This document shows, piece after piece, positions 40,125-48,972 of a DNA stretch of 64,000 bases (its first letter is position 1; every line of letters starts with the position of its first letter). The position numbers and the translations under genes are program-made. Under the pieces are notes generated by a model. That model was not told the origin of the DNA. It did no database searches and worked only from the letters and a program-made list of their open reading frames with translations. Origin of the DNA: Conexibacter sp. CPCC 205762 (GTDB taxonomy: Bacteria; Actinomycetota; Thermoleophilia; Solirubrobacterales; Solirubrobacteraceae); contig NZ_JAUTDN010000010.1 in the NCBI RefSeq assembly GCF_030646155.1, positions 1 to 64,000 of the forward strand. Direction: 5' to 3'.

Positions 40125-42094
40125 CGCAGCCCGTTCTGCTTCGCGATCGCGATCAGCGTCAACGGGTCGTCGCTGATGATCCCGTCGACGCCGAGGTCGA
40201 TCGCGCGCTGGATCACGGCCGGGTCGTCGAGCGTGTAGGGGACGACCTTCAGCCCCTGCGCGTGCAGCCCGGCGACGTCCGGCCCGTGGAAGTAGGCCGG
40301 GTCGGTGCGGACGTACCAGTCGTCGTCGGCTCTGAGCGGCTGGTCGGGGTCGTGCACCTGCCAGTTGGCCGAGACGGTCGCGGCGCCGGTGCGGCGCACG
40401 AGTCTGCCGAGGTCCTGGTCGCGCCACCAGTCGAAGCCGGCCGTCCACGGGCTCTTCACGTCGGCGTCGCCGTAGGCCGCCTGCAGCGAGCACTCGTCGG
40501 CGAGCGTGACGCACTCGGCCGGCCCGTACTGCCACACGAGCGCGACCGTCTCGACCGTGCGGTCGAGTCTGCGCGCGGCGACGATCGTGCGCCAGTCGAA
40601 CGACTGCACGGTGGCGCGGTCCAGCAGGCCGGCGCGGCGCAGCTCGCCGACGAGCAGGCGCGCGTGCTGTCTCGGCTCGACGCCCTCGAACGGCGCCAGC
40701 GGCGAGAGCTTCGTCTCGACGTTGAGGCGGACGTCGTCGCGGTCGCTGTCGTTGACCAGCCGCAGCAGCTGTCTCAGCGTCGGGATCCGCTCGCCCGGCG
40801 ACGCTCTCTGCTGCGCGAACTCGGGCAGCGTCTTGGAGCCGCAGTCGAGCGTCTGCAGCTGCGCCAGCGTCAGCTCGTGGATCGTCTTGCCGACGTAGGG
40901 GAACATGCGGTCGCCCTCGCGCGCAGGGGCAGTGTCCTCGCAGTGGGCGCCGTTGACTCTGCGGTCGTGCGAGACGACGAGCTGGCCGTCGCGCGTGACG
41001 ACGGTGTCCAGCTCCAGCGTCGAGATGTCGCGGTTTCCGAGCGCCCACGCGAACGCGGCGAGCGTGTTCTCCGGGTTGTAGGCGCGGCCGCCGCGGTGGG
41101 CCTGCACGTCGAACGGCGCGGCGACCGGCTTGGGCAGCTTGTAGCGGGCCGCTCTCAGCTCCGCGCGGAGGCGGTCGGGGTAGTCGGTGATGAGGCCGTC
41201 GACGCCGTAGCCGATCAGCCGCCGCATCGTCGGCTGATCGTCGACCGTCCACGGGATCACGTCGAGCCCGCGCGCGTGCGCGCCGTCGACGAGCGCCTGC
41301 GTCACCAGTCTCACCTCGGGCGAGACGGCGTCGGGGTGGAACGACTCGTCGGCCGCCTTGACGAGGTCGCCGCCGTAGTCGGCCGGGTCGAGCCCGAGCC
41401 AGCTTCTGATCTCGGCTCTTCTCTCCCACGGCTCCATCAGCGCGACGACCGGCAGCCGCGGCTCGACCTGCCGCATCCGCCGCAGCGCGTCCCACGCGAA
41501 CGACTGGATCGTGACGCGCTTGAGGAAGCCGGCCGCGCGCACCTCTCTGGCGACGACCTGGACGAACTGCTCCTGCGGCGCGGTCTGCTCCGGCGCGCTC
41601 GCCTCGACCTTCGTCTCGACGTTCAGCCTGACCGGCGCGTCGTAGCGCTTGACGAGCTCGAAGACCTCTCTCAGCGTCGGGATCCTCACGCCCGGGACGG
41701 TCTCCTGCTCGGGGTAGCCGGCGCGCTGGATCGAGCCACAGTCGAGCGTCTTCACCTGCGCGAGCGTCAGCTGCACGACGTACTTGCCGACGTACGGGAA
41801 GTCGGGGTCGCCCGCCGTCGCCGGCGCGGTGTCTCTGCAGAGCGCGGCGTTCGTCTTGCGGTCGTGCGTGACGACCGCCTGGCCGTCCTTCGTGATCTGG
41901 ACGTCGAGCTCGAGCGTGCTGACGCCGAGTCTCATCGCGTTGCCGAAGCTGGCGAGCGTCGACTCCGAGCGCAGTCCGAGCCCGCCGCGGTGTGCCTGCA
42001 GGTCGAACGACGGCTTCGCCGCCAGCGCGGCCGTCGGCAGCGCAGCGGTCAGCGCCGCCGCGGCGAGCGCCGCGCGCGCGAGATGCGAGGTCAT
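40121..42094 (-). CDS. Secreted protein with two fused glycerophosphodiester phosphodiesterase domains
   Basis: A 657-residue exported protein (signal peptide 1-27) with two complete GDPD domains in tandem. The first (about 30-335) has FDLQAHRGGLGLRSESTLAS, ELDVQITKDGQAVVTHD and DGLITDYPDRL. The second (about 345-655) has FDVQAHRGGRAYNPENTLAA, ELDTVVTRDGQLVVSHD and DGIISDDPLTL. Both keep the catalytic His-Arg and the metal-binding Glu-x-Asp. GDPD enzymes release glycerol-3-phosphate from glycerophosphodiesters. The start has AAGGAG at good spacing. Single-domain forms are usual, so the fusion is notable. The gene is convergent with the cyclase gene (stop codons overlap). Confidence 0.88.
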   Translation of the reverse strand: MTSHLARAALAAAALTAALPTAALAAKPSFDLQAHRGGLGLRSESTLASFGNAMRLGVSTLELDVQITKDGQAVVTHDRKTNAALCRDTAPATAGDPDFPYVGKYVVQLTLAQVKTLDCGSIQRAGYPEQETVPGVRIPTLREVFELVKRYDAPVRLNVETKVEASAPEQTAPQEQFVQVVAREVRAAGFLKRVTIQSFAWDALRRMRQVEPRLPVVALMEPWERRAEIRSWLGLDPADYGGDLVKAADESFHPDAVSPEVRLVTQALVDGAHARGLDVIPWTVDDQPTMRRLIGYGVDGLITDYPDRLRAELRAARYKLPKPVAAPFDVQAHRGGRAYNPENTLAAFAWALGNRDISTLELDTVVTRDGQLVVSHDRRVNGAHCEDTAPAREGDRMFPYVGKTIHELTLAQLQTLDCGSKTLPEFAQQRASPGERIPTLRQLLRLVNDSDRDDVRLNVETKLSPLAPFEGVEPRQHARLLVGELRRAGLLDRATVQSFDWRTIVAARRLDRTVETVALVWQYGPAECVTLADECSLQAAYGDADVKSPWTAGFDWWRDQDLGRLVRRTGAATVSANWQVHDPDQPLRADDDWYVRTDPAYFHGPDVAGLHAQGLKVVPYTLDDPAVIQRAIDLGVDGIISDDPLTLIAIAKQNGLR

Positions 42095-42293
42095 GGGACT
42101 CCTTGCTGAGGGAGGGGAGGTCGGCGCGGACGCTAGCCCGGCCTCGGAGCAAGATGTGAAGCCGCCGTGACGCGTCAGCACGCGCACGCGTGAGGTTTCG
42201 CGCGAACTTCTTCGACCGTCGTCCAAACGGCCGTGCGGCAGGTTGGTCCGTTGGCGATACCGGCCGCACCGAAGCACCTTCAATCTGCTTGGC
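42095..42293. promoter_or_regulatory. Divergent intergenic region, GDPD gene and reductase gene
   Basis: No gene is visible. It contains the perfect palindrome TGACGCGTCA (42168-42177) and CACGCG-CA-CGCGTG (42179-42192), which could be regulator sites for either gene. The 60 bases before the reductase are less GC-rich and should hold its promoter. Confidence 0.35.
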
Positions 42294-43592
42294 ATGCTCT
42301 CGACGCAGCCGATCGACTCTCCTCTCGCCGACGGACCGGTGCTGCTGACGGGCGCGACCGGGTTCCTCGGAATGGAACTGCTCGCGCGCTACCTCGAGCA
42401 GACCGAGCGGACGGTCTACGCGCTCGTGCGCGCTCGCGACGACGCCGAGGCGGCCGCGCGGCTGCGGGCCGCGGCGCACGAGGTCGTGCCGAACTCCGAG
42501 TGGTATGACAGCCGTCTGATCGCGGTCCGCGCCGACCTCTCCGAGCCCGGCCTCGGGCTGCACGCCGCCGCCCGCGAGGCGCTCGCCGAGCAGGTCGTCG
42601 AGATCGTCCACTCGGCCGCCTCGGTCGAGTTCACGCTGCCGCTGGAGGAGGCGCGGACGATCAACGTCGAGGGCACGCGCAACATGGTCGAGCTGGCCCT
42701 GCTGGCGCAGAGACGCGGCGGGCTGCGGCGCTTCTCGCACGTCTCGACGGCCTACGTCGCCGGCACGCACGCGGGCCTCTTCACGGAGGACGACCTCGAC
42801 CTCAACCAGGATCACCGCAACACCTACGAGCGCACGAAGTGGGAGGCGGAGATGCTCGTCCGCTCCTACTCGGCCGAGCTGCCGCTGCAGGTCTTCCGCC
42901 CGAGCATCGTCGTCGGCGAGCGGCAGACCGGCTGGACGCCGGCGTTCAACGTCATCTACGCGCCGCTGAAGGCGTTCGCGAAGGGCGCCACGACGCCGGT
43001 GATGCCGGCCCGGCGCCGCTCCCCGGTCGACGTCGTGCCGGTCGACTACGTCGCCGACGCGATCTTCGCGCTCGCCGGCGGCGGGATCGAGGGCGAGCCA
43101 GGCGCGACCTACTCGCTCGCGGCCGGGCCGCAGGCGAGCAGCGTCGGCGAGCTGATCGACATCTCGGCCGCGACCTTCGAGCGCGCGCGGCCGTTCGCGC
43201 TGCCGCCGTCGATCTACCGCCGCACCGTCCACCAGGCGCTGCTGACGCGCGCGAGCGGCGCGAGACGGCGCTGGCTGGAGCGCAGCGAGGTCTTCTACCC
43301 CTACTTCGCGCTGCGGGCGCGCTACGACACGACGCGCGCGCAGGGCACGCTCGCGCAGGAAGGCATCGAGGTGACGCCGTTGCATGGGTACTTCGACAGA
43401 CTGGTCGGCTATGCGCTGACGGCGCAGTGGGGCAAGCGCCCGCTGACGCGCGTCGAGGCCGCGGCGCTCGCTCGCAGGCAGCCGCGCTTCGCGCCGCCGC
43501 CGTCGCCGATCGCGCACCCGGCGGCCGTCTCCGCCGCGACCGCCGCGGCGATGTCGGCCCGCCGCGCGGGACGGGTGCGCGCCCGCGCATGA
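42294..43592 (+). CDS. NAD(P)-dependent reductase, fatty-acyl/thioester-reductase-like (NAD_binding_4)
   Basis: A 432-residue Rossmann enzyme of the extended SDR class. The cofactor motif is LLTGATGFLGMELLARYLEQ, followed by VYALVRARDD, VEIVHSAASVEFTLPLEEAR and the catalytic YERTK in NTYERTKWEAEMLV. The domain matches male-sterility-type acyl reductases and the reductase domain of carboxylic acid reductases. The C-terminus (about 380-432) is basic and Ala/Pro-rich. The stop overlaps the patatin gene start by ATGA. Together they may convert or recycle membrane acyl chains. Confidence 0.8.
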   Translation: MLSTQPIDSPLADGPVLLTGATGFLGMELLARYLEQTERTVYALVRARDDAEAAARLRAAAHEVVPNSEWYDSRLIAVRADLSEPGLGLHAAAREALAEQVVEIVHSAASVEFTLPLEEARTINVEGTRNMVELALLAQRRGGLRRFSHVSTAYVAGTHAGLFTEDDLDLNQDHRNTYERTKWEAEMLVRSYSAELPLQVFRPSIVVGERQTGWTPAFNVIYAPLKAFAKGATTPVMPARRRSPVDVVPVDYVADAIFALAGGGIEGEPGATYSLAAGPQASSVGELIDISAATFERARPFALPPSIYRRTVHQALLTRASGARRRWLERSEVFYPYFALRARYDTTRAQGTLAQEGIEVTPLHGYFDRLVGYALTAQWGKRPLTRVEAAALARRQPRFAPPPSPIAHPAAVSAATAAAMSARRAGRVRARA

Positions 43593-44875
43593 GACGGATC
43601 GCGCTCGTGCTGCCGGGCGGCGGCGCGCGAGGCGCGTACGAGGTCGGCGCGCTGTCGATCCTGCTGCCCGAGCTGGAGCGGCGCGGCGAGCAGGTGACGC
43701 TGCTGTGCGGCACCAGCGTCGGGGCGATCAACGCCGCGCTGCTGGGGTCGCTGGCGCACCTGCCGGTCGCCGCCCAGGTCGAGCTGGCGATCGAGCGCTG
43801 GCGCGGGCTGGAGCGCTCCGACGTGATCGCGCCGCTGCTGTCGCCGCGGCTGCCGTTCAACCTCGCGCGGCTGGCCGGCGACGCGCTCTCGATCCCGGGC
43901 GTGCGGCGCGGCTCGCTGCTGGACCCGCGGCCGCTGCGGCGCTACCTCGGCCGCCACATGGACTGGGACGCGCTCCACCGCAACGTCGACGGCGGCCTGC
44001 TCGACGCCGTCTGCGTCGTCGCGACGCAGCTGACGACGGGGCGGCCGGTCGGCTTCGTCGAGGCGGCGACGCCGCGCAGACTGCCGACCAGCCCGGAGCT
44101 GCCGTTCGTGCCGGTGCGGCTGGCCGACGAGCACGTGCGCGCCTCGGCCGCGATCCCGCTCGTCTTCCCGGCGGTCGAGATCACGACGCCGGAGCCGGCG
44201 CAGGGCTTCTACACCGATGGCGCGACACGCCTCAACGCGCCGATCAAGCCGGCTGTCGAGCTGGGTGCCGACCACGTGATCGTGATCGGCTTCGAGCCGC
44301 TGGCGGCGCCGCCGACGGCGCCGGTCGAGCCGCCGCCGCACCTCGTCGACGTCATCGCGAACATGCTCGACGGTCTGCTCGTGGACCAGGTCGCCGACGA
44401 CATGCAGCGGCTGGTCGCGATCAACAGCTTCTTCGTCGAGGACCACCGCGTCGGCACGATCCCGTCGGCGCGCGCCTACCGCGAGGCGCGCGGGCGGCGG
44501 CCGTACCGCAAGATCGCCTACGCGATGGTGACGCCGCGCCGCCGCCGCGAGCTGGGCAAGCTGGCGATGACGATCTTCGCGCAGCGCTACGGCGGCATGA
44601 AGGCGGCCCGCCACCCGGACCTGCTGCTGCTCGGGCGGCTGCTGCGCGGCCGCACCGACGCCGGCGGCGACCTGCTCTCGTTCCTCTTCTTCGACCGCGC
44701 CTACGTCGACGCGCTGATCGCCGCCGGCCGCCGCGACGCCCGCCGCTGGCTGAAGCGACACCCGGCCTTCTGGTGCGCCGACGGCGCGCACGACTTCGAC
44801 CTCGCGCCGGTCGACGTGGCGAGAGAGCGCGACGCGACCTCGCTGGACGAGTACCGCTCGCTGCGGCGCTCCTGA
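43589..44875 (+). CDS. Patatin-like phospholipase
   Basis: A 428-residue acyl hydrolase. The oxyanion hole GGGARGAYEVGAL, the nucleophile in CGTSVGAINAALLG (GxSxG) and the dyad Asp in YTDGATRLNAPIKPAVELGA are all present. So this is an active serine lipase of the patatin type rather than a degenerate relative. No signal peptide is seen, so it acts on lipids from the cytoplasmic side unless exported by another route. It is translationally coupled to the upstream reductase. The C-terminal 150 residues are rich in Arg and may bind membrane. Confidence 0.85.
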   Translation: MRRIALVLPGGGARGAYEVGALSILLPELERRGEQVTLLCGTSVGAINAALLGSLAHLPVAAQVELAIERWRGLERSDVIAPLLSPRLPFNLARLAGDALSIPGVRRGSLLDPRPLRRYLGRHMDWDALHRNVDGGLLDAVCVVATQLTTGRPVGFVEAATPRRLPTSPELPFVPVRLADEHVRASAAIPLVFPAVEITTPEPAQGFYTDGATRLNAPIKPAVELGADHVIVIGFEPLAAPPTAPVEPPPHLVDVIANMLDGLLVDQVADDMQRLVAINSFFVEDHRVGTIPSARAYREARGRRPYRKIAYAMVTPRRRRELGKLAMTIFAQRYGGMKAARHPDLLLLGRLLRGRTDAGGDLLSFLFFDRAYVDALIAAGRRDARRWLKRHPAFWCADGAHDFDLAPVDVARERDATSLDEYRSLRRS

Positions 44876-44914
44876 CGCCCGCCCCGCCGCCGTTCGCGCG
44901 CGCCGGCGCGCTAA

Positions 44915-44947
44915 CTAAGGATTTCTTAGCTACTCCGCTATCCTTAG
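44915..44947 (+). promoter_or_regulatory. Operator-like repeat and promoter of the HxlR gene
   Basis: CTAAGGAT (44915-44922) and ATCCTTAG (44940-44947) form a perfect inverted repeat, with a further TTCTTAGC between. TATCCT (44939-44944) is a good -10, nine bases before the chosen ATG, and one arm covers it while the other lies at the -35 position. It is an AT-rich island in GC-rich DNA. Autoregulation by the HxlR protein is likely. Confidence 0.5.
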
Positions 44948-44953
44948 CTGTTG

Positions 44954-45277
44954 ATGACCGACGTCAAGGCGATCTGCCCCCGCTTCCACACCGCCGTCGA
45001 GCTGATCGGCGCGCGCTGGAACGGCGCGATCCTGCGCGCCGTGCTCGACGGGCAGCACCGCTACGCCGACGTCAAGGCCGCGATCCCCGGCGTCAGCGAC
45101 ACGATGCTCGCGGCGCGGCTGCGGATGCTCGAACGCGAGCAGATCCTCGAGCGGCGCGTGCTGTCGAGCGCGCCGGTGCGCGTCGAGTACCACCTGACCG
45201 CCAAGGGCGCCGCGCTGGCACCGGTCGTCGACGCGCTCGCCGCCTGGTCGCACGAGTGGATCCCCGTCCCCGCCTGA
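44954..45277 (+). CDS. HxlR-family transcriptional regulator
   Basis: A 107-residue winged-helix regulator. The family signature CPRFHTAVELIGARWNGAIL begins at residue 9, with the conserved Cys often used for sensing electrophiles. DVKAAIPGVSDTMLAARLRM is the recognition region and YHLTAKGAALAPVVDAL the wing and dimer helix. A TTG codon directly before the ATG is also possible. The gene lies just before an FMN reductase on the same strand, a common pairing in quinone or aldehyde stress systems (YodB/HypR type). Confidence 0.88.
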   Translation: MTDVKAICPRFHTAVELIGARWNGAILRAVLDGQHRYADVKAAIPGVSDTMLAARLRMLEREQILERRVLSSAPVRVEYHLTAKGAALAPVVDALAAWSHEWIPVPA

Positions 45278-45306
45278 CCCTCCCACCGAGAAGGACCGAT
45301 GCCCGC

Positions 45307-45882
45307 ATGCCCCGACTGATGATCGTCGTCGCCTCGACCCGCCCCGGCCGCGTCGGCCTGCCCGTCGCCGAGTGGTTCAACGACCATGCCGAGCGTCACG
45401 GCGGCTGGGAGATCGACCTCGCCGACCTGGCCGAGATCGGCCTGCCGTTCATGGACGAGCCCAACCATCCGCGCCTGCGCAAGTACGAGCACGCGCACAC
45501 GATCGCCTGGAGCGAGCGGGTCGCCGCCGCCGACGCCTTCGTGTTCGTGATGCCGGAGTACAACCACACCTTCACGGCGCCGCTGAAGAACGCGCTCGAC
45601 TACCTCCACGTCGAGTGGCAGCACAAGCCGGTCGCGCTCGTCTCCTACGGCGGCATCTCGGCCGGCCTGCGGGCCGCGACGGCGATCAAGCAGGCGCTCG
45701 TCGCGCTGCGGATGACAGTCATCCCCGACGCAGTCACGATCCCCTTCGTCAGCAGACTGATCGACGACGAGGGCCGGCTGCAGGCGAACGAGCTGATGGA
45801 CCAGTCGGCGAACGCGATCCTCGGCGAGCTGGACCACCTGCAGGCCGCGCTCGCGCCGCTGCGCGCGCCGGCCGCCGCCTGA
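45307..45882 (+). CDS. NADPH-dependent FMN reductase
   Basis: A 191-residue flavodoxin-fold reductase. VVASTRPGRVGLPVAEWFND binds FMN phosphate and FVMPEYNHTFTAPLKNALDY is the conserved flavin-binding loop. VSYGGISAGLRAATAIKQAL lies over the ring. These match azoreductase/quinone reductases of the YieF/ChrR type. AGAAGG lies upstream at a longer than usual distance. With the HxlR gene it likely forms an inducible detoxification pair against quinones or nitro compounds. Confidence 0.87.
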   Translation: MPRLMIVVASTRPGRVGLPVAEWFNDHAERHGGWEIDLADLAEIGLPFMDEPNHPRLRKYEHAHTIAWSERVAAADAFVFVMPEYNHTFTAPLKNALDYLHVEWQHKPVALVSYGGISAGLRAATAIKQALVALRMTVIPDAVTIPFVSRLIDDEGRLQANELMDQSANAILGELDHLQAALAPLRAPAAA

Positions 45883-45895
45883 CGGCTATCACTTT

Positions 45896-45937
45896 CGTCC
45901 CATTGCGCCGCGGGCGCGGACCCGCGACGATGGGACG
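45896..45937 (+). promoter_or_regulatory. Hairpin directly before the NarL-type regulator gene
   Basis: CGTCCCAT (45896-45903) pairs with ATGGGACG (45930-45937), whose last base touches the ATG. Inside, CGCGGG pairs with CCCGCG. In an mRNA this would fold into a strong structure at the start codon and hide the ribosome site. It may instead be an operator in DNA. Confidence 0.4.
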
Positions 45938-46609
45938 ATGATCCGAGTCGTCGTCGCAGACGACATGGCGCTCGTCCGCGGCGGCATGAAGATGATCCTC
46001 GAAGCGGACCCCGGCATCCGCGTCGTCGGCGAGGCCGCCGACGGCGCCGCGGCCGTCGAGGAGGCGATCAGAACCTCGCCCGACGTCGCCGTGATGGACA
46101 TCCGCATGCCCGGCGTCGACGGGATCGAGGCGACCCGCCGGCTGCAGCAGCGGATGCCGGGCGTGCGCGTGCTCGTCGTCACCACCTTCCACCTCGACGA
46201 GTACGTCCACGAGGCGCTGCGCGCCGGCGCCGCCGGCTTCCTGCTGAAGGACACCGCGCCCGACTCGCTGATCGGCGCCGTCCGCACCGTCGCCGCCGGT
46301 GACGCGCTGCTCTCCCCCGCCGTCACCCGCCAGCTGATCGAGCACTACGTGCAGCGGCCCGCGCCCGACGCGGCGCTGACCGGCCGGCTCGCCGAGCTGA
46401 CGCCGCGCGAGCTGGACGTCGCGAGGCTGGTCGCGCGCGGGATGACGAACGCCGAGATCGCCGCGACGCTGTTCCTCGGCGAGGGCACGGTCAAGACGCA
46501 CGTGACCGCGATCCTCTCCAAGCTCGGCCTCCGCAACCGCACCCAGATCGTCGTCGCCGCCTACGAGAGCGGCCTCGTCGAGCTGGGCTCGGCCGCCGAG
46601 ATCGTCTGA
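45938..46609 (+). CDS. NarL/LuxR-type response regulator
   Basis: A 223-residue two-component regulator. The receiver domain (1-120) has acidic pocket VVVADDMALV, phosphoacceptor Asp in DVAVMDIRMPGVDG, Thr in VVTTF and Lys in FLLKDTAPDS. The C-terminal LuxR helix-turn-helix (about 150-215) reads LTPRELDVARLVARGMTNAE and GTVKTHVTAILSKLGLRNRT. All phosphorylation residues are intact. It converges with the large double histidine kinase gene 12 bases away, its likely partner. The hairpin before its start may limit its expression. Confidence 0.9.
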   Translation: MIRVVVADDMALVRGGMKMILEADPGIRVVGEAADGAAAVEEAIRTSPDVAVMDIRMPGVDGIEATRRLQQRMPGVRVLVVTTFHLDEYVHEALRAGAAGFLLKDTAPDSLIGAVRTVAAGDALLSPAVTRQLIEHYVQRPAPDAALTGRLAELTPRELDVARLVARGMTNAEIAATLFLGEGTVKTHVTAILSKLGLRNRTQIVVAAYESGLVELGSAAEIV

Positions 46610-46621
46610 GCGAGGCCGCGC

Positions 46622-48964
46622 TCAGGCCGGCAGCGGCAGCTCCGCCCGCACCAGCCAGTCGCCGGCGTCGTCGGGGCCGGCGGTCAGCCAGCCGTCGTAG
46701 ACGCGCACCCGCTCGCGCATGCCGGCGAGGCCGAGGCCGCTGCCGGCGGCTGTCGCGGGCGAGGCGGTGAGCGGGAGGGCCGCCGCGGGCGCGGCGTCGG
46801 CGAGTGCGACGGGCGACGCGAGCGAATTGCGGACCTCGATCGCGAGCCGGCCGCGCTCACGCGCGACGCGCGCGCCGACCGGCCCCGCGCCGCCGTGCTT
46901 GCGCGCGTTCGTGAGCGCCTCCTGGACGATCCGGTAGGCGGCGCCGGCATGGCCGGCGGGGACGCTCGCGAGGTCGCCGGCCAGCTCCAGCCGCACGTCG
47001 AGGCCGTGGGCGCCGGCCCGTCGCGCCAGCTCGCGCAGCCGCGCCAGCTCCGGCGCCGCGGGCGCGGCGCTGCCGTCGAGCGCCGCCAGCAGCTGGTGCA
47101 GCTCGCGCAGCACCTCCGCGCCGACCTCCTCGACCGCTGCGATCGCCGCCGCGGCCTGACGCGGGGCGCTCTCGAGCTGCTGCGCCGCGACCGCGCACTG
47201 GAGCGTGATCGAGGTCAGCCCGTGGCCGACGAGGTCGTGCAGCTCGCGCGCGACGCGCAGCCGCTCGGCCTCGACCGCGCGCTCGATCGCCCGCCCCTGG
47301 CGCCGCTCCTCGACGCTGCTGAGCGCGCGCAGCTCGTCGGCCTGCGCCAGCCGCCGCCGGCCGCCGACGCCGGTCGCCCACGCGGCCGTCACCATCGTCG
47401 CGAAGAACAGCAGCATGTTCGGCGGGTACAGCTCCCAGTTCCAGTCGAACGCGAGCACGACCGTGAGGAAGCCGCCCGCGACGCAGGCGGCCGCGCCCAG
47501 CGCCGCCAGCCACAGCGGCCGCACGTAGGCGCCGGCGACGAAGGCGGCGAGGTAGAGCGGCGGGTTGAGCCCGAAGGCGTCGTCGAAGACGACCGTGCGC
47601 AGCATGCAGATCGCGACGACCGCCAGCACGCTCAGCAGCGGCCAGCGCCGCCGCGGCACGAACGCGAGCGCCAGCGCGGTCGCGCCCGCGAGTCTGACCG
47701 GCAGCGGCGCGGCACCGTAGAACGCGGCCGGCCTGCCGGCCGTCAGCAGCGCCTCGGTCGCCTCCAGCGCGAAGATCAGCAGCGGGATCCCCTGCGCCCG
47801 CAGCCACGGCACGCGGCCCAGCAGCTGCTGCGGCGAGCTGCGCGGCAGCGGCCCGCCGGCGCGCGCCGGCAGCACGACCGTCAGCCGCCTGCGCCACAGC
47901 AGCCGGCCGTGCCGCAGCCGCCCGCCGGCCAGGCGCGCGCGCTCCCCGAGCGCACCGACGACGACGGGGTCGGGCACGCGCGCCAGCCGTGCGCTCGCGC
48001 GCACGAGGCCGCCGTCGCGCGCGACCGCGAGCCGCTCGCAGCCGGGCAGCTCCGCGAGCGCGACCAGCACCCGCATCGCGACGGCGGGCAGCGGCAGGTC
48101 GGCCGCCTCCGGCGCCGCGCGGCCGCCCGCCGCGCGACCGTCGACGAGCACGGTGCCGCCGCGCGCACCGAGCTCCCGCAGCGACGCCGGCACGTCGGCG
48201 GCGTCGGGCCGCCGCGCCGGCTCGCTGCCGCGCAGCAGCACGAGCATCCGCCGCATCTCCGCCATCGCCTGCTGGCTGGCGGTGCGGGCGCGCAGCAGCG
48301 CGGCCTCGGCGGCGCCGGAGGCGCGCGCCAGCGACGAGCGCGCGGTCGCGACCTCGTCGAGCACGGCGCGCACGCAGCCGGTCGCGACCGCGTGCAGCTC
48401 GCGCGCGATCCGGCGCCGCTCGTCGCCCAACGCCAGCTCGACCGCGCCGCCGTCGCGCGCCGCCGCCTCGGCCCGCCGCCGCGCCGACGCGAGCGCCTCG
48501 CCGCGGTCGCGCAGCGCGACGCCGCCGGCCGCCGCCGGGACGAAGATCCCCAGCTCGCGCAGGATCTCGTCGGCCATCCGGTCGCCGAGCGCGCCGGTCG
48601 CGTCGAGCACGGTTCGCAGCGCCATCAGCGCCAGCAAACCGCCGGCCGCCGTCAGCTGCGCCTGCCGCATCGTCGGCGCGTAGGCGCCGAGGCCGTAGAG
48701 CGCGAGCGGCATGTAGAGCGACGGCAGCGCGCCCGCGACCGGCGAGAGGTCGAAGACGATCGTCGTGGTCGCGACGGCGAGCGCCCACGCGAAGAACGCC
48801 AACGGGTGGAACCGGCGGCGGAGCGTCGCCAGCGCCGCGACCGCCCACAGCGCGTGCGCCGCCGTCGCGTCGCCGGGGACGCCGCGCAGCACGACCTCGG
48901 CCTGCCCCAGCAGGAGCAGGCCGAGCGCCAGCAGCAGGTCTGTTGGCCGGAGGCGGCCGCGCAT
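46622..48964 (-). CDS. Fused double histidine kinase (NarX/DesK-like, HisKA_3)
   Basis: A 780-residue membrane protein made of two sensor-kinase modules. Module 1 (1-370) has about five helices, then RRRIARELHAVATG with a His in a HisKA_3-like helix. Its following ATPase part lacks N and G boxes and is probably dead. Module 2 (about 410-780) has further helices, then RLRVARELHDLVGHGLTSIT with the phospho-His, the N box AYRIVQEALTNARKHGG and the G box SGLGLAGMRERV. So only the second half should phosphorylate. It ends 12 bases from the NarL regulator. The ATG at 48964 is chosen, and a longer open frame upstream runs into the RTX gene. Confidence 0.82.
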   Translation of the reverse strand: MRGRLRPTDLLLALGLLLLGQAEVVLRGVPGDATAAHALWAVAALATLRRRFHPLAFFAWALAVATTTIVFDLSPVAGALPSLYMPLALYGLGAYAPTMRQAQLTAAGGLLALMALRTVLDATGALGDRMADEILRELGIFVPAAAGGVALRDRGEALASARRRAEAAARDGGAVELALGDERRRIARELHAVATGCVRAVLDEVATARSSLARASGAAEAALLRARTASQQAMAEMRRMLVLLRGSEPARRPDAADVPASLRELGARGGTVLVDGRAAGGRAAPEAADLPLPAVAMRVLVALAELPGCERLAVARDGGLVRASARLARVPDPVVVGALGERARLAGGRLRHGRLLWRRRLTVVLPARAGGPLPRSSPQQLLGRVPWLRAQGIPLLIFALEATEALLTAGRPAAFYGAAPLPVRLAGATALALAFVPRRRWPLLSVLAVVAICMLRTVVFDDAFGLNPPLYLAAFVAGAYVRPLWLAALGAAACVAGGFLTVVLAFDWNWELYPPNMLLFFATMVTAAWATGVGGRRRLAQADELRALSSVEERRQGRAIERAVEAERLRVARELHDLVGHGLTSITLQCAVAAQQLESAPRQAAAAIAAVEEVGAEVLRELHQLLAALDGSAAPAAPELARLRELARRAGAHGLDVRLELAGDLASVPAGHAGAAYRIVQEALTNARKHGGAGPVGARVARERGRLAIEVRNSLASPVALADAAPAAALPLTASPATAAGSGLGLAGMRERVRVYDGWLTAGPDDAGDWLVRAELPLPA

Positions 48965-48972
48965 CGCCGCGG

